Source: Bacillota bacterium (lineage in GTDB: Bacteria; Bacillota; Clostridia; Acetivibrionales; JAMNXU01). Taken from it: a stretch of DNA of 64,000 bases. Location: positions 124,001 to 188,000 of the forward strand of contig JAMNXU010000039.1 in NCBI GenBank assembly GCA_023623175.1, in the 5' to 3' direction. The notes beneath the pieces are model-generated. The model was not told the origin of the DNA, did no database searches, and was given only the letters and a program-made list of their open reading frames with translations. This document shows positions 48,925 through 57,027 of this stretch, piece by piece. The position numbers were made by a program, and so were the translations under genes. Position 1 is the stretch's first letter; the number at the start of each line of letters is the position of its first letter.

Positions 48925-50886
48925 ATGGTAAATGCCAGAGTGAAAAGGATTATCACTTGTATAGTATTGCTTTTTATTGCTTTCACGTTACCAACTGCAT
49001 CCTTTGCTTCAGACAATGTTGAAGCGGCCGGAACAGGGATTGCTCTCGATACATTCTACAGTATTTTTGCCGGAAGAACACAGGAAGCCAACTGTTTTAC
49101 AGTTGGGGACAGCACGGAGCGCGTAGTTCAGCTCATGGGCGAGCCGGATGCGGTCTTGAATATTCCCGGCCAGAAACACTGGAGATACAGAAATTCCTAT
49201 GTATATTTCAATGATTCCGACAAGGTCATAACGTGGACAAATACCGGCAATCTGCTCGTCAGTATCGGAAGAATCGATTATTCATACAAAGGTTTTACAT
49301 ATAAATCGGGTTATCTTGATGTTGTAAGGGCAATGGGAACTCCCGACACGGTTAAATATGATCCCAATTTGAACCAGGTTATTTTCGGCTACGGTAAAAA
49401 CACCGTTATATTCAATGCCGAAGGCCTGGTTATAGGATGGCTCGGCGATGGAAAGCTCAGGGTCTATATGGGCGAAAGGGAACCGGACGCTCCGCCCGTT
49501 ACAGTCGGTTCCACAAAGGAAGATGTCTTAAGAGCCATGGGAACGCCGACCTCTCTTTATGAAACCGATTCTGTATTATTCTGGGGCTATGGCATTTCCA
49601 ACATTTATTTCGATGAAGAGGGCAGGGTCGAAAATTGGTCCAACCTCGGAAGAAACCTCAAAGTAACCTTTGGCGACGATACAACCGTTGAAGGCATTTT
49701 CGGAATAGGTTCGACCAAGGACGAGGTGCTAAAGATAATGGGAACGCCGGATTACATGTTCGAATCCCTCAGCACATCCTACTGGCGCTATGGCAACTCA
49801 CGCGTGGAATTTGACAGGAACGGGAAGGTAAGAGCGTGGCACAATATTGATTTTAACCTTAAGGTGGATTTCAGCGTAAGAACGTTTGAAAACAAATACA
49901 TAACCTTTGATTCTACGAAAAATGACGTGGCAAGCATAATGGGCACACCGTGGTCCATCGTGCGCAGCGGCGAATCGGAAGTCTGGGGGTATGACCTGTC
50001 AACGATCCGGTTCGTGGGTGAAAGCATAGAATCAATTTACAACGTAAACAACAGGCTCAAGGTGGGACTGCCTTCTGAGGCCGATCCCTTCGCAGATCCG
50101 TTTACTCTGGGCTCAACCAAGCTTGAAGTTGCAAAAGTCATGGGCCCGCCTGATGTAGCCAATGATACAAGGGAAGGCTCAACCTGGACTTATGGCCAGT
50201 CCACCGTATATTTTGACGCGAATCAAAAAGTAAGCGGATGGTCCAACAATGGCAACAACCTTAAATTAAAACTCGGTCCCGATAATCCGGACGGCTATTT
50301 CACCATTGGTTCCGACGCTTCGGCAGTTATAAACTGCATGGGTACTCCAACGGTCATATACACCGGAGGAAATGAAACTTATTGGAAATATGGTATTTCC
50401 ACGATATATTTTGACAAAAACGACAGGGTTGTTTCCTACGCAAACTGGGGAAACAATCTCAAGGTTAACCTTGGGTCGGCGGACGAAACAGCGCCTCCCT
50501 TCACGCTGGGTTCCGGCAGGGAGGAAGTACTTCGCGCCATGGGCACGCCCCAGGTTATCAGCGTGGCCGGAGACAAGCAAACCTGGTACTATGGCAATTC
50601 AACGGTTTATTTTGACAGCAGGGGGAAAGTTACTTCCTGGAACAATTACGGAAACCTTAAGGTCAGCATGGGAAAATGGAGTGAGCCTCCGTCAACGTTC
50701 ACCGTTGGCTCTTCAATGGAAGACGTGATAAAGGCGATGGGAACGCCCGACAGCATTTATACGAACAATTTCTCAGTATACGCCACATGCTGGCGCTACG
50801 GCTGGTCGACGGTCTATTTTGACAAGAACGGCAAGGTTCTTTACTGGGACAACATGGGAGGCAATCTCAGGGTTGTTGAACTGTAA
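48925..50886 (+). CDS. Secreted repeat protein with nine ~65-70 aa BamE/SmpA-like repeats
   Basis: Signal peptide KRIITCIVLLFIAFTLPTASFASD; repeated FTxGSTxxxVxxxMGTPxxxxxxxxxxxWxYGxSxVYFDxxGKVxxWxNxGxNLKVxxG. Confidence 0.85.
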   Translation: MVNARVKRIITCIVLLFIAFTLPTASFASDNVEAAGTGIALDTFYSIFAGRTQEANCFTVGDSTERVVQLMGEPDAVLNIPGQKHWRYRNSYVYFNDSDKVITWTNTGNLLVSIGRIDYSYKGFTYKSGYLDVVRAMGTPDTVKYDPNLNQVIFGYGKNTVIFNAEGLVIGWLGDGKLRVYMGEREPDAPPVTVGSTKEDVLRAMGTPTSLYETDSVLFWGYGISNIYFDEEGRVENWSNLGRNLKVTFGDDTTVEGIFGIGSTKDEVLKIMGTPDYMFESLSTSYWRYGNSRVEFDRNGKVRAWHNIDFNLKVDFSVRTFENKYITFDSTKNDVASIMGTPWSIVRSGESEVWGYDLSTIRFVGESIESIYNVNNRLKVGLPSEADPFADPFTLGSTKLEVAKVMGPPDVANDTREGSTWTYGQSTVYFDANQKVSGWSNNGNNLKLKLGPDNPDGYFTIGSDASAVINCMGTPTVIYTGGNETYWKYGISTIYFDKNDRVVSYANWGNNLKVNLGSADETAPPFTLGSGREEVLRAMGTPQVISVAGDKQTWYYGNSTVYFDSRGKVTSWNNYGNLKVSMGKWSEPPSTFTVGSSMEDVIKAMGTPDSIYTNNFSVYATCWRYGWSTVYFDKNGKVLYWDNMGGNLRVVEL

Positions 50887-50916
50887 ACCCGATTTTCAAT
50901 GCCCCTTTATAATTAA

Positions 50917-50955
50917 AAGGACTTCCGCTGCGAGTTGCGGAAGTCCTTGGTTTTT
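50917..50955. terminator. Bidirectional terminator between repeat protein and prs
   Basis: AAGGACTTCCGC TGCGAGTT GCGGAAGTCCTT GGTTTTT. Confidence 0.88.
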
Positions 50956-50982
50956 GCCCGGAAGTCCTGATTTTTGTTTTGA

Positions 50983-52191
50983 CTATTGGGATGCTTCCTG
51001 TTGGGATGTTTCCTTGGTCGAAGCTCTTCCCGCAAGCAAACGGTTGATTTTTTCCGTCGGGTTCAAAAGCGGGCTCAGGGATTCGTCATGATTCAGTGTG
51101 TCTATTATAAGCGTAATGAATTTCGACATGTCCACATCCCTGTACCACGGAGCGCTGAGCAGTTCGGGGCGCCTGTAGGTGAGATTGGTGCCGTAAATTC
51201 TTGTGATTATTCCTTCCTCGTAGCACTTGTTGAATTCTTCAAGCCCTTCCGTGAAAAGGGCAAAGGTCACGTTTATGAAAATACGGCGGGCTTTTCTGCG
51301 CTTGAGTTCCCTTGCGATATCGAGAATCGACTCTCCGGAAGACAGTATGTCATCGGCTATGATAATATCCTTGCCTTCGACCGATGATCCCAGGTATTCA
51401 TGGCTTATGATGGGATTTCTTCCTTTTACGATCCTCGAATAGTCCCTGCGCTTGTAAAACAATCCGAGGTCAAGGCCGAGCATGCTTGAATAATAGATAC
51501 ACCTTTCAATGGCGCCTTCATCGGGGCTTATGACCATTGTATGGTTCTTGTCGAAAATGAGGTCCTTCTCTGTGTTAATCAGCGCCTTGATAAACTGGTA
51601 GGTGGGGTGCAGGTTTTCAAAACCTTTCAGCGGAATTGCGTTTTGCACCCTTGGATCGTGGGCGTCGAAGGTGATAATATTGTCAACGCCGAGGTGCGCC
51701 AGTTCCTGCAGCGCGAGGGCGCAGTCCAGCGATTCGCGCGTTACTCTCTTGTGCTGCCTGCCCTGGTAAAGCAGGGGCATGATAACGTTTATGCGGCGCG
51801 CTTTACCGCCTATGGCCGCAATAATTCTCTTAAGGTCCTGGTAGTGGTCATCGGGACTCATCGGGCAATCCATCCCGAACATCTTGTACTTTATGCTGTA
51901 GTTTCCTATATCCGTTATTATGAAAATATCATGGCCGCGCACGGTTTCATTTATTACGGCCTTTCCTTCTCCCGATGCAAACCTGTAACATGTGCATGAA
52001 ATAAGATATGAATCTTTTAAGAATCCGGGGAAAGTAACATGTTTCGGGTGAGTCTTGGTAAACTCAAGGCGGTTTTCACGCATCTGGCGGTCTACAAGGT
52101 TGCCGAGCTCCCTGCTTCCTTCCATTGATATAATGCCCAAAGGGCCGACCGGTACTTTTTGAAGCACCCTGGCCGTTTCTTTATATGCCAT
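50983..52191 (-). CDS. prs: Ribose-phosphate pyrophosphokinase (divergent, 402 aa)
   Basis: HDIFIITDIGN; ITFDAHDPRVQNAIP; IIADDILSSGESILDIARELKRRKA (PRPP loop). Confidence 0.9.
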   Translation of the reverse strand: MAYKETARVLQKVPVGPLGIISMEGSRELGNLVDRQMRENRLEFTKTHPKHVTFPGFLKDSYLISCTCYRFASGEGKAVINETVRGHDIFIITDIGNYSIKYKMFGMDCPMSPDDHYQDLKRIIAAIGGKARRINVIMPLLYQGRQHKRVTRESLDCALALQELAHLGVDNIITFDAHDPRVQNAIPLKGFENLHPTYQFIKALINTEKDLIFDKNHTMVISPDEGAIERCIYYSSMLGLDLGLFYKRRDYSRIVKGRNPIISHEYLGSSVEGKDIIIADDILSSGESILDIARELKRRKARRIFINVTFALFTEGLEEFNKCYEEGIITRIYGTNLTYRRPELLSAPWYRDVDMSKFITLIIDTLNHDESLSPLLNPTEKINRLLAGRASTKETSQQEASQ

Positions 52192-52338
52192 TTCAGTTCA
52201 CACTCCAAATTATTATCATCGGTTTTTGTTTAACCGGTTCAGTTTCCAACCGGTATACATTTAATGAAATAATTGGCTGACCTATAAATTATCTTCTGAT
52301 TATATAGTAACATTTATTCTAAATTTTACAAAGCCCGC

Positions 52339-52366
52339 AAAAAAGGTCGGCAACAAAACGCCGACC
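52339..52366 (-). terminator. Terminator of OadB/OadG-like operon
   Basis: Minus strand GGTCGGCGTTTTGTTGCCGACCTTTTTT. Confidence 0.85.
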
Positions 52367-52398
52367 GAATCCTTTGCAAAACTCACGGTCCACTGAAT

Positions 52399-52581
52399 TT
52401 AGTTTCTTTTTCCGAACAATCTCCTGAGCAGAGGTTCGCTTGTTTCATTGGGATAAAGATTTTGCAAAACCTTTATCAGGACAAAGAAAGCTATCAGTGA
52501 CAAAAACACTACGACAATACCTGCTATCATTACAAAAAGTCCTTGCGTAAAAGGAGCAGCCGACTTTAAGCTTTCAAACAT
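52399..52581 (-). CDS. OadG-like sodium pump decarboxylase gamma subunit
   Basis: Small single-TM protein, GLFVMIAGIVVVFLSLIAFFVLIKVLQNL, adjacent to beta subunit. Confidence 0.75.
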   Translation of the reverse strand: MFESLKSAAPFTQGLFVMIAGIVVVFLSLIAFFVLIKVLQNLYPNETSEPLLRRLFGKRN

Positions 52582-52628
52582 CGATATCACCTCGGTAAAA
52601 ATATTGATTTAACGCATCAGTCCGGATT

Positions 52629-53768
52629 TTAAGCTATAAGGTAACCAACAAGAGCGAGAATCAGTCCTCCGGCCATTATTGAACCCAACTGGCCTGCAAC
52701 GTTTGCGCTGACGGCCTGCATGAGCACGAAGTTGGTGGGGTCTTCAGCCTTTGCCATTCTCTGAATAACTCTTGAAGACATCGGGAATGCAGATATTCCG
52801 GCTGCACCTACCATCGGGTTGATCTTGTTCTTTACAAAGAGGTTGACCAGTTTTGCAAAAAGAACTCCGCCTGCCGTGTCAAATATGAATGCCACAAGGC
52901 CGAGAGCCAGTATGAACAGCGTGTCCCATCTCAGGAATTTGTCTGCAACCATGGTGGAACCAATGGTAATGCCGAGGAGAATTGTTACGATATTAGATAA
53001 TTCGTTCTGGGCTGCGTTGGAAAGTCTTTCGAGAACGCCGCTCTCCCTTATAAGGTTACCGAACATCAGGAGACCTACAAGCGGAACGCTTATCGGGGCA
53101 AGTATGCCTGCAATGATGGTTACGCCTATCGGGAAAGCGATTTTCACAGCCTTGGATACCGGAGCTTCAGTATATTTCATCCTTATCATGCGTTCTTTCC
53201 TGGTGGTAAGAAGCTTGATGACCGGCGGCTGAATAATGGGAACCAGCGACATGTAGGAATAGGCTGCGACCGTAATGGGTCCGAGGTAGTCCTTGGCGAA
53301 TTTGGTTGCAACAAATATGGACGTCGGTCCGTCTGCCGCGCCGATAATACCTATTGATGCAGCTTCAGCGAGCGAGAAGTTCAGTCCGAAAACGGGCCCC
53401 AAAAGAAGCGCTACAAGCATTGTTGCAAATATTCCGAACTGAGCGGCTGCACCGAAGAAAATCATTACGGGATTCTTGAAAAGTGGAGTAAAATCAATCA
53501 TTGCTCCGATTCCTATGAAAATCAGGCAGGGAAACAACTCTGTCGCTATACCCGCGTCAAACAATACCTGTAAGACACCGGGCATACCTTCATAGGAAAG
53601 AACCGACGAAAGCGGCAGATTTACAAGAATGGCTCCGAACCCTATGGGCAGCAGTAGCATTGGCTCGTAATCCTTTTTTATGGCGAGGTATATCAGAATG
53701 AAGCCGATGAAGAACATTACAATTGACCCTAAACTCAGGGAAGTAAATCCTGCTAGAAGTTGTTCCAT
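52629..53768 (-). CDS. Sodium ion-translocating decarboxylase beta subunit (OadB/GcdB family)
   Basis: MLLLPIGFGAILVNLPLS; SIGIIGAADGPTSIFVATK; multi-TM. Confidence 0.93.
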   Translation of the reverse strand: MEQLLAGFTSLSLGSIVMFFIGFILIYLAIKKDYEPMLLLPIGFGAILVNLPLSSVLSYEGMPGVLQVLFDAGIATELFPCLIFIGIGAMIDFTPLFKNPVMIFFGAAAQFGIFATMLVALLLGPVFGLNFSLAEAASIGIIGAADGPTSIFVATKFAKDYLGPITVAAYSYMSLVPIIQPPVIKLLTTRKERMIRMKYTEAPVSKAVKIAFPIGVTIIAGILAPISVPLVGLLMFGNLIRESGVLERLSNAAQNELSNIVTILLGITIGSTMVADKFLRWDTLFILALGLVAFIFDTAGGVLFAKLVNLFVKNKINPMVGAAGISAFPMSSRVIQRMAKAEDPTNFVLMQAVSANVAGQLGSIMAGGLILALVGYLIA

Positions 53769-53948
53769 GATTAATCCTCCATATCCCCAAAAATAAAAAT
53801 AAACAGACCGGGCCGAACAGGCCAATTTGTAGTATACAGGAATTTATTTTTAATATCAATATAAATGTCGAACAAAAAAAGATTTTACGCGTTGTATAGT
53901 TTTTTCGACAAATTCTGCCGCTTATAATCGTTTTTGCTTGGGATGATA

Positions 53949-53988
53949 AAAAGGAAGGCCGCTCAAAACAGGTGCGGACCTTCCTTTT
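53949..53988 (-). terminator. Terminator downstream of a 28-aa ORF / upstream of oadB-like gene
   Basis: Minus strand AAAAGGAAGGTCCGCACCTGTTTTGAGCGGCCTTCCTTTTTATC. Confidence 0.8.
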
Positions 53989-54018
53989 ACAAGGATGATC
54001 TTTTGGTATGTCAGTTAG

Positions 54019-54105
54019 CTAATAATTGTGGTAAATGTTACTATGTTTATGGTAATTATATTGCTGCTTCTTACGGCATGTTCTAAACCTGGATCGCTGT
54101 TGCAT
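54019..54105 (-). CDS. Candidate 28-aa basic His/Tyr/Asn-rich microprotein
   Basis: MQQRSRFRTCRKKQQYNYHKHSNIYHNY*; GGAG 5-6 nt upstream of ATG; upstream TTGAAA-17-TAAATA; own terminator. Confidence 0.55.
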   Translation of the reverse strand: MQQRSRFRTCRKKQQYNYHKHSNIYHNY

Positions 54106-54318
54106 TCGTTCTCCAACTGGAGTCAATAGTTATATACCCCCGTATTTAAATTTTTAAACGGATAATTTCAAATTTTTTTCAGGTAATTTTTGGGTGATGA
54201 TTTATACTTTTTTCCGGGAAACGGAGCTTCTAAAAAAGTTTTGCAGAAAGAGAAGTTTTGCAGAAAGGTCGGTCTTGAACTTATAATATAAATATAAACA
54301 GGTATTGGGGGAAATACA

Positions 54319-55092
54319 ATGATTTATATCGGAACGGCCGGTTATTCCTACCGCGACTGGGTTGGCAGTTTTTATCCTGATGACATAAAGCCGACTTCGA
54401 TGCTGAGGTTTTACTCGGAGCATTTCAGTTTTGTCGAGTTAAACTCGTCCTATTATCATATGCCGGGCTCCCGGCTTTTCAGCAGCATAAACGCAAATAC
54501 ACCGGATGATTTCAAAGTGGCTGTAAAGCTTTTTAAGGGATTTACGCACGAAAGAAACCTCGGAGAAGCTGAAGCCGCAAAGTTCATGTACTCTCTCCAA
54601 CCCATCGCTGAAAGCCGAAAGCTTGCATGTATCCTGGCACAGTTTCCCTACTCATTCCATTATAATCAGCAAAATGCCGATTATTTGAAAAGGCTCAGGG
54701 AATGGTTCATGGACGTGGAAATCAACGTGGAATTCAGAAACAACAACTGGATCCGCGGGGAGGTATTCGGCTTTTTGAAGAGAGAAAAGCTGGGATTTGT
54801 ATGTGTTGACGAACCTAGAATAAAAGGCCTGATCGGGGCGGTTGTGGCGGCGACCTCCGATGTGAGTTACATCAGGATGCACGGTCGCAATGCGGCCAAG
54901 TGGTATACAGGGGAGGACTCGGAGCGGTACGACTATCTTTACGACCGTTCGGAGCTTGAGGAATGGGTGCCGAGGATAAGGGAGCTTGAACGAAACGCCA
55001 CCGTAACCCTGATTTCTTTCAACAACCATCCTCGGGGAAAAGCGGTGCAAAATGCGAAAATGCTTTTGGCGCTGCTGGAGCAGGGAATATAA
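54319..55092 (+). CDS. DUF72 family protein
   Basis: IYIGTAGYSYRDWVGSFYP; LRFYSEHFSFVELNSSYY; ARFRNNNW-type core. Confidence 0.93.
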   Translation: MIYIGTAGYSYRDWVGSFYPDDIKPTSMLRFYSEHFSFVELNSSYYHMPGSRLFSSINANTPDDFKVAVKLFKGFTHERNLGEAEAAKFMYSLQPIAESRKLACILAQFPYSFHYNQQNADYLKRLREWFMDVEINVEFRNNNWIRGEVFGFLKREKLGFVCVDEPRIKGLIGAVVAATSDVSYIRMHGRNAAKWYTGEDSERYDYLYDRSELEEWVPRIRELERNATVTLISFNNHPRGKAVQNAKMLLALLEQGI

Positions 55093-55118
55093 GGGCCGGT
55101 CGACTGCCGGCCCTCTTT
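55093..55118 (+). terminator. Rho-independent terminator
   Basis: GGGCCGG TCGACTG CCGGCCC TCTTT. Confidence 0.85.
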
Positions 55119-55304
55119 AAATTCTGTTATTTAAAATATTGTCTTGTTATAACTTTTTTTATCTAGTTATAACTTTTTATCGATTTATCAAATTTTTCCA
55201 GCTTCCCAAATCTGTCGTGAAAATTTGTCAAGCACTTGTAAACAAATTTCTAAATACGTTTAATTTTCTTATTCAAATTTTTTCTTATCGTTATCTTTCC
55301 CGAA

Positions 55305-55520
55305 TTATTTCTTACCTGCCATCTGTTCTTCGGCCATGCGAATCATGTTCCTTACCATGTTGCCGCCGATCCTTCCTGCGTCGCGCGAAGAAAGATCCCC
55401 GTTATAGCCCTGCTTCAAATTTACTCCAACCTGGTTCGCGATTTCGAATTTCATTTTATCCAGGGCGCTTTTTGCGTTGGGCACCACTGTTTGATTGCGG
55501 CTTCCGCTGTTATTCGGCAT
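55305..55520 (-). CDS. Alpha/beta-type small acid-soluble spore protein
   Basis: ALDKMKFEIANQVGVNLKQGYNGDLSSRDAGRIGGNMVRNMIRMAEEQM. Confidence 0.97.
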   Translation of the reverse strand: MPNNSGSRNQTVVPNAKSALDKMKFEIANQVGVNLKQGYNGDLSSRDAGRIGGNMVRNMIRMAEEQMAGKK

Positions 55521-55604
55521 AAATTTTCACCTCCGTTTTTATTGTGTTCTTTTATTGCGAAATCCAAGCAAGTATTTCATGGCAAAACTGCTTTTTAAGC
55601 CAAT

Positions 55605-55634
55605 TTGACAAATTAAACGCAATAAGGATATAAT
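55605..55634 (+). promoter_or_regulatory. Sigma-A-type promoter
   Basis: TTGACA-18 nt-TATAAT just upstream of the riboswitch. Confidence 0.8.
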
Positions 55635-55655
55635 TGTTGTGTCGGACAAAATATA

Positions 55656-55768
55656 GAGGCTGAATCCTTCTGAAAAAGAAGGTACGGAGGAACCGGAACA
55701 AGGGGTTAATCCATTTTCATGGTAGGGTACTCCTATTACCCGAACCCGTCAGCTAACTTCGGAAGCCT
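55656..55768 (+). ncRNA. c-di-AMP riboswitch (ydaO-yuaA)
   Basis: GAGGCTGAATCC...CGGAGGAACCGGAACAAGGGGTTAATCC...GGTAGGGTACTCCTATTACCCGAACCCGTCAGCTAACTTCGGAAGCCT; position upstream of NlpC/P60. Confidence 0.93.
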
Positions 55769-55783
55769 GAATAGGAGGTCAAA

Positions 55784-56701
55784 ATGACAAAACTGAAGAA
55801 AGCCCTTACCAGTTGTGCTGTCATAGGCATTCTTGTTGCTTTTGCGTGTGTGGCAGCCTATGCAGCCCAGGAACAGACGGGCAAGGTTACCTGTAACGTA
55901 CTGAATGTCAGGGCCGGCGCCGGTACCGGAACAGCGGTAATAGACCAGATAAATAAGGGCACGGTCGTGACGATTATCAGCAGTTCCAACGGCTGGTACC
56001 ACGTGCGTTACGGCAACGGAAAAACCGGTTGGGTGTGCGCGGACTACATAGAAATTGGATTTGCCGGCTACGGCGTCATAACTGGAAGTGTTGTGAATGT
56101 TCGCTCCGGACCGGGGACCTCATACGGTATACTGACGACGATGAAAAAGGGCCAGAAGGCAGGAATCATCGGCAGGTACAACGGATGGTACAATATCCGG
56201 ACACCGGACGGTATCACTGGATGGGTAACCGGGGAATACTTCAGCGTCACCGAAACCGTATCAAGAGGCGGAACATCGGACATACCCGTCATCGAGCCTT
56301 CGGTGCAGACCGCTGTCAACCTTTCCAGGCAGGAGAGCATAGTTGCCCTCGCCAAATCTTACCTGGGGTACAGGTATGTCTACGGAGGTTCGACACCCGA
56401 AGGAGGTTTTGACTGCTCAGGATTTACAAAGTACATTTTCGGCCGCTTTTCCATTAATCTCTACAGAACGGCTGCTGAGCAGGCAAAGATGGGAACGCCC
56501 GTATCCAAGTCCGAACTGAGGATAGGGGACCTGGTATTCTTCAATACCTACGGAAGCAGCTATATAAATCATGTTGGGATTTATATAGGCGACGGCAAAT
56601 TCATCCACGCGTCCAACCCCAAATACGGGGTCACCATTACCGATTTGACAACCGGTTTTTACGCCAACTGTTTTACAACAGCAAGGAGAATTATTCAGTA
56701 A
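55784..56701 (+). CDS. SH3-domain NlpC/P60 cell wall hydrolase
   Basis: Signal peptide; two SH3b repeats (VLNVRAGAGTGTAVIDQI, VVNVRSGPGTSYGILTTM); GGFDCSGFTKYIF, HVGIYIGDGKFIHAS. Confidence 0.96.
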   Translation: MTKLKKALTSCAVIGILVAFACVAAYAAQEQTGKVTCNVLNVRAGAGTGTAVIDQINKGTVVTIISSSNGWYHVRYGNGKTGWVCADYIEIGFAGYGVITGSVVNVRSGPGTSYGILTTMKKGQKAGIIGRYNGWYNIRTPDGITGWVTGEYFSVTETVSRGGTSDIPVIEPSVQTAVNLSRQESIVALAKSYLGYRYVYGGSTPEGGFDCSGFTKYIFGRFSINLYRTAAEQAKMGTPVSKSELRIGDLVFFNTYGSSYINHVGIYIGDGKFIHASNPKYGVTITDLTTGFYANCFTTARRIIQ

Positions 56702-56725
56702 AACTCCTGGAGAGAGTGCATGAAG

Positions 56726-56748
56726 GCTGCCATAAGGCAGCTTTTTTT
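56726..56748 (+). terminator. Rho-independent terminator
   Basis: GCTGCC ATAA GGCAGC TTTTTTT. Confidence 0.9.
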
Positions 56749-56763
56749 GTCCGATTTTCCCCC

Positions 56764-56952
56764 AAAAACGAGATTTGCAAAGATGTCGTTGAAATCAGCA
56801 ACATCTCGCCTTGTGTCTCAAACGAACGGACCACATACGCGCCTCCTGCGCCAGGAGTGGTCCTTTCGCAGGCATCCGGCCTGCGAATCGTTTTCGATGC
56901 TGCGGCTCGACGGCTGATTTTAACAACTCATGTTTAAAGCAAATCTCGTTTT
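56764..56952. repeat. ~190 bp structured inverted-repeat element containing dispersed-repeat copy 3 (core 56839-56910)
   Basis: Outer arms AAAACGAGATTTGC/GCAAATCTCGTTTT; inner GTTGAAATCAGC/GCTGATTTTAAC; hairpins CTCCTG-CGC-CAGGAG, TCGCAGGC-ATCCG-GCCTGCGA, ATCG-TTTT-CGAT. Confidence 0.85.
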
Positions 56953-57027
56953 GCGGGAAATCGCATAACGTATTGAAGAATATGTAATATTTTGGTATAA
57001 TACACACAAAAAGGAAACGATGCCTGT

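Noticed and set aside
54107-54130. CTCCAGTTGGAG dyad as a MerR-type operator
   Set aside because: Spacing and promoter geometry do not fit MerR-family operators; overlaps the RBS of the 28-aa ORF
56716-57007. Small ORFs on both strands across 56.7-57.0 kb
   Set aside because: They lie within the palindromic repeat element and have no RBS; better explained by the element itself
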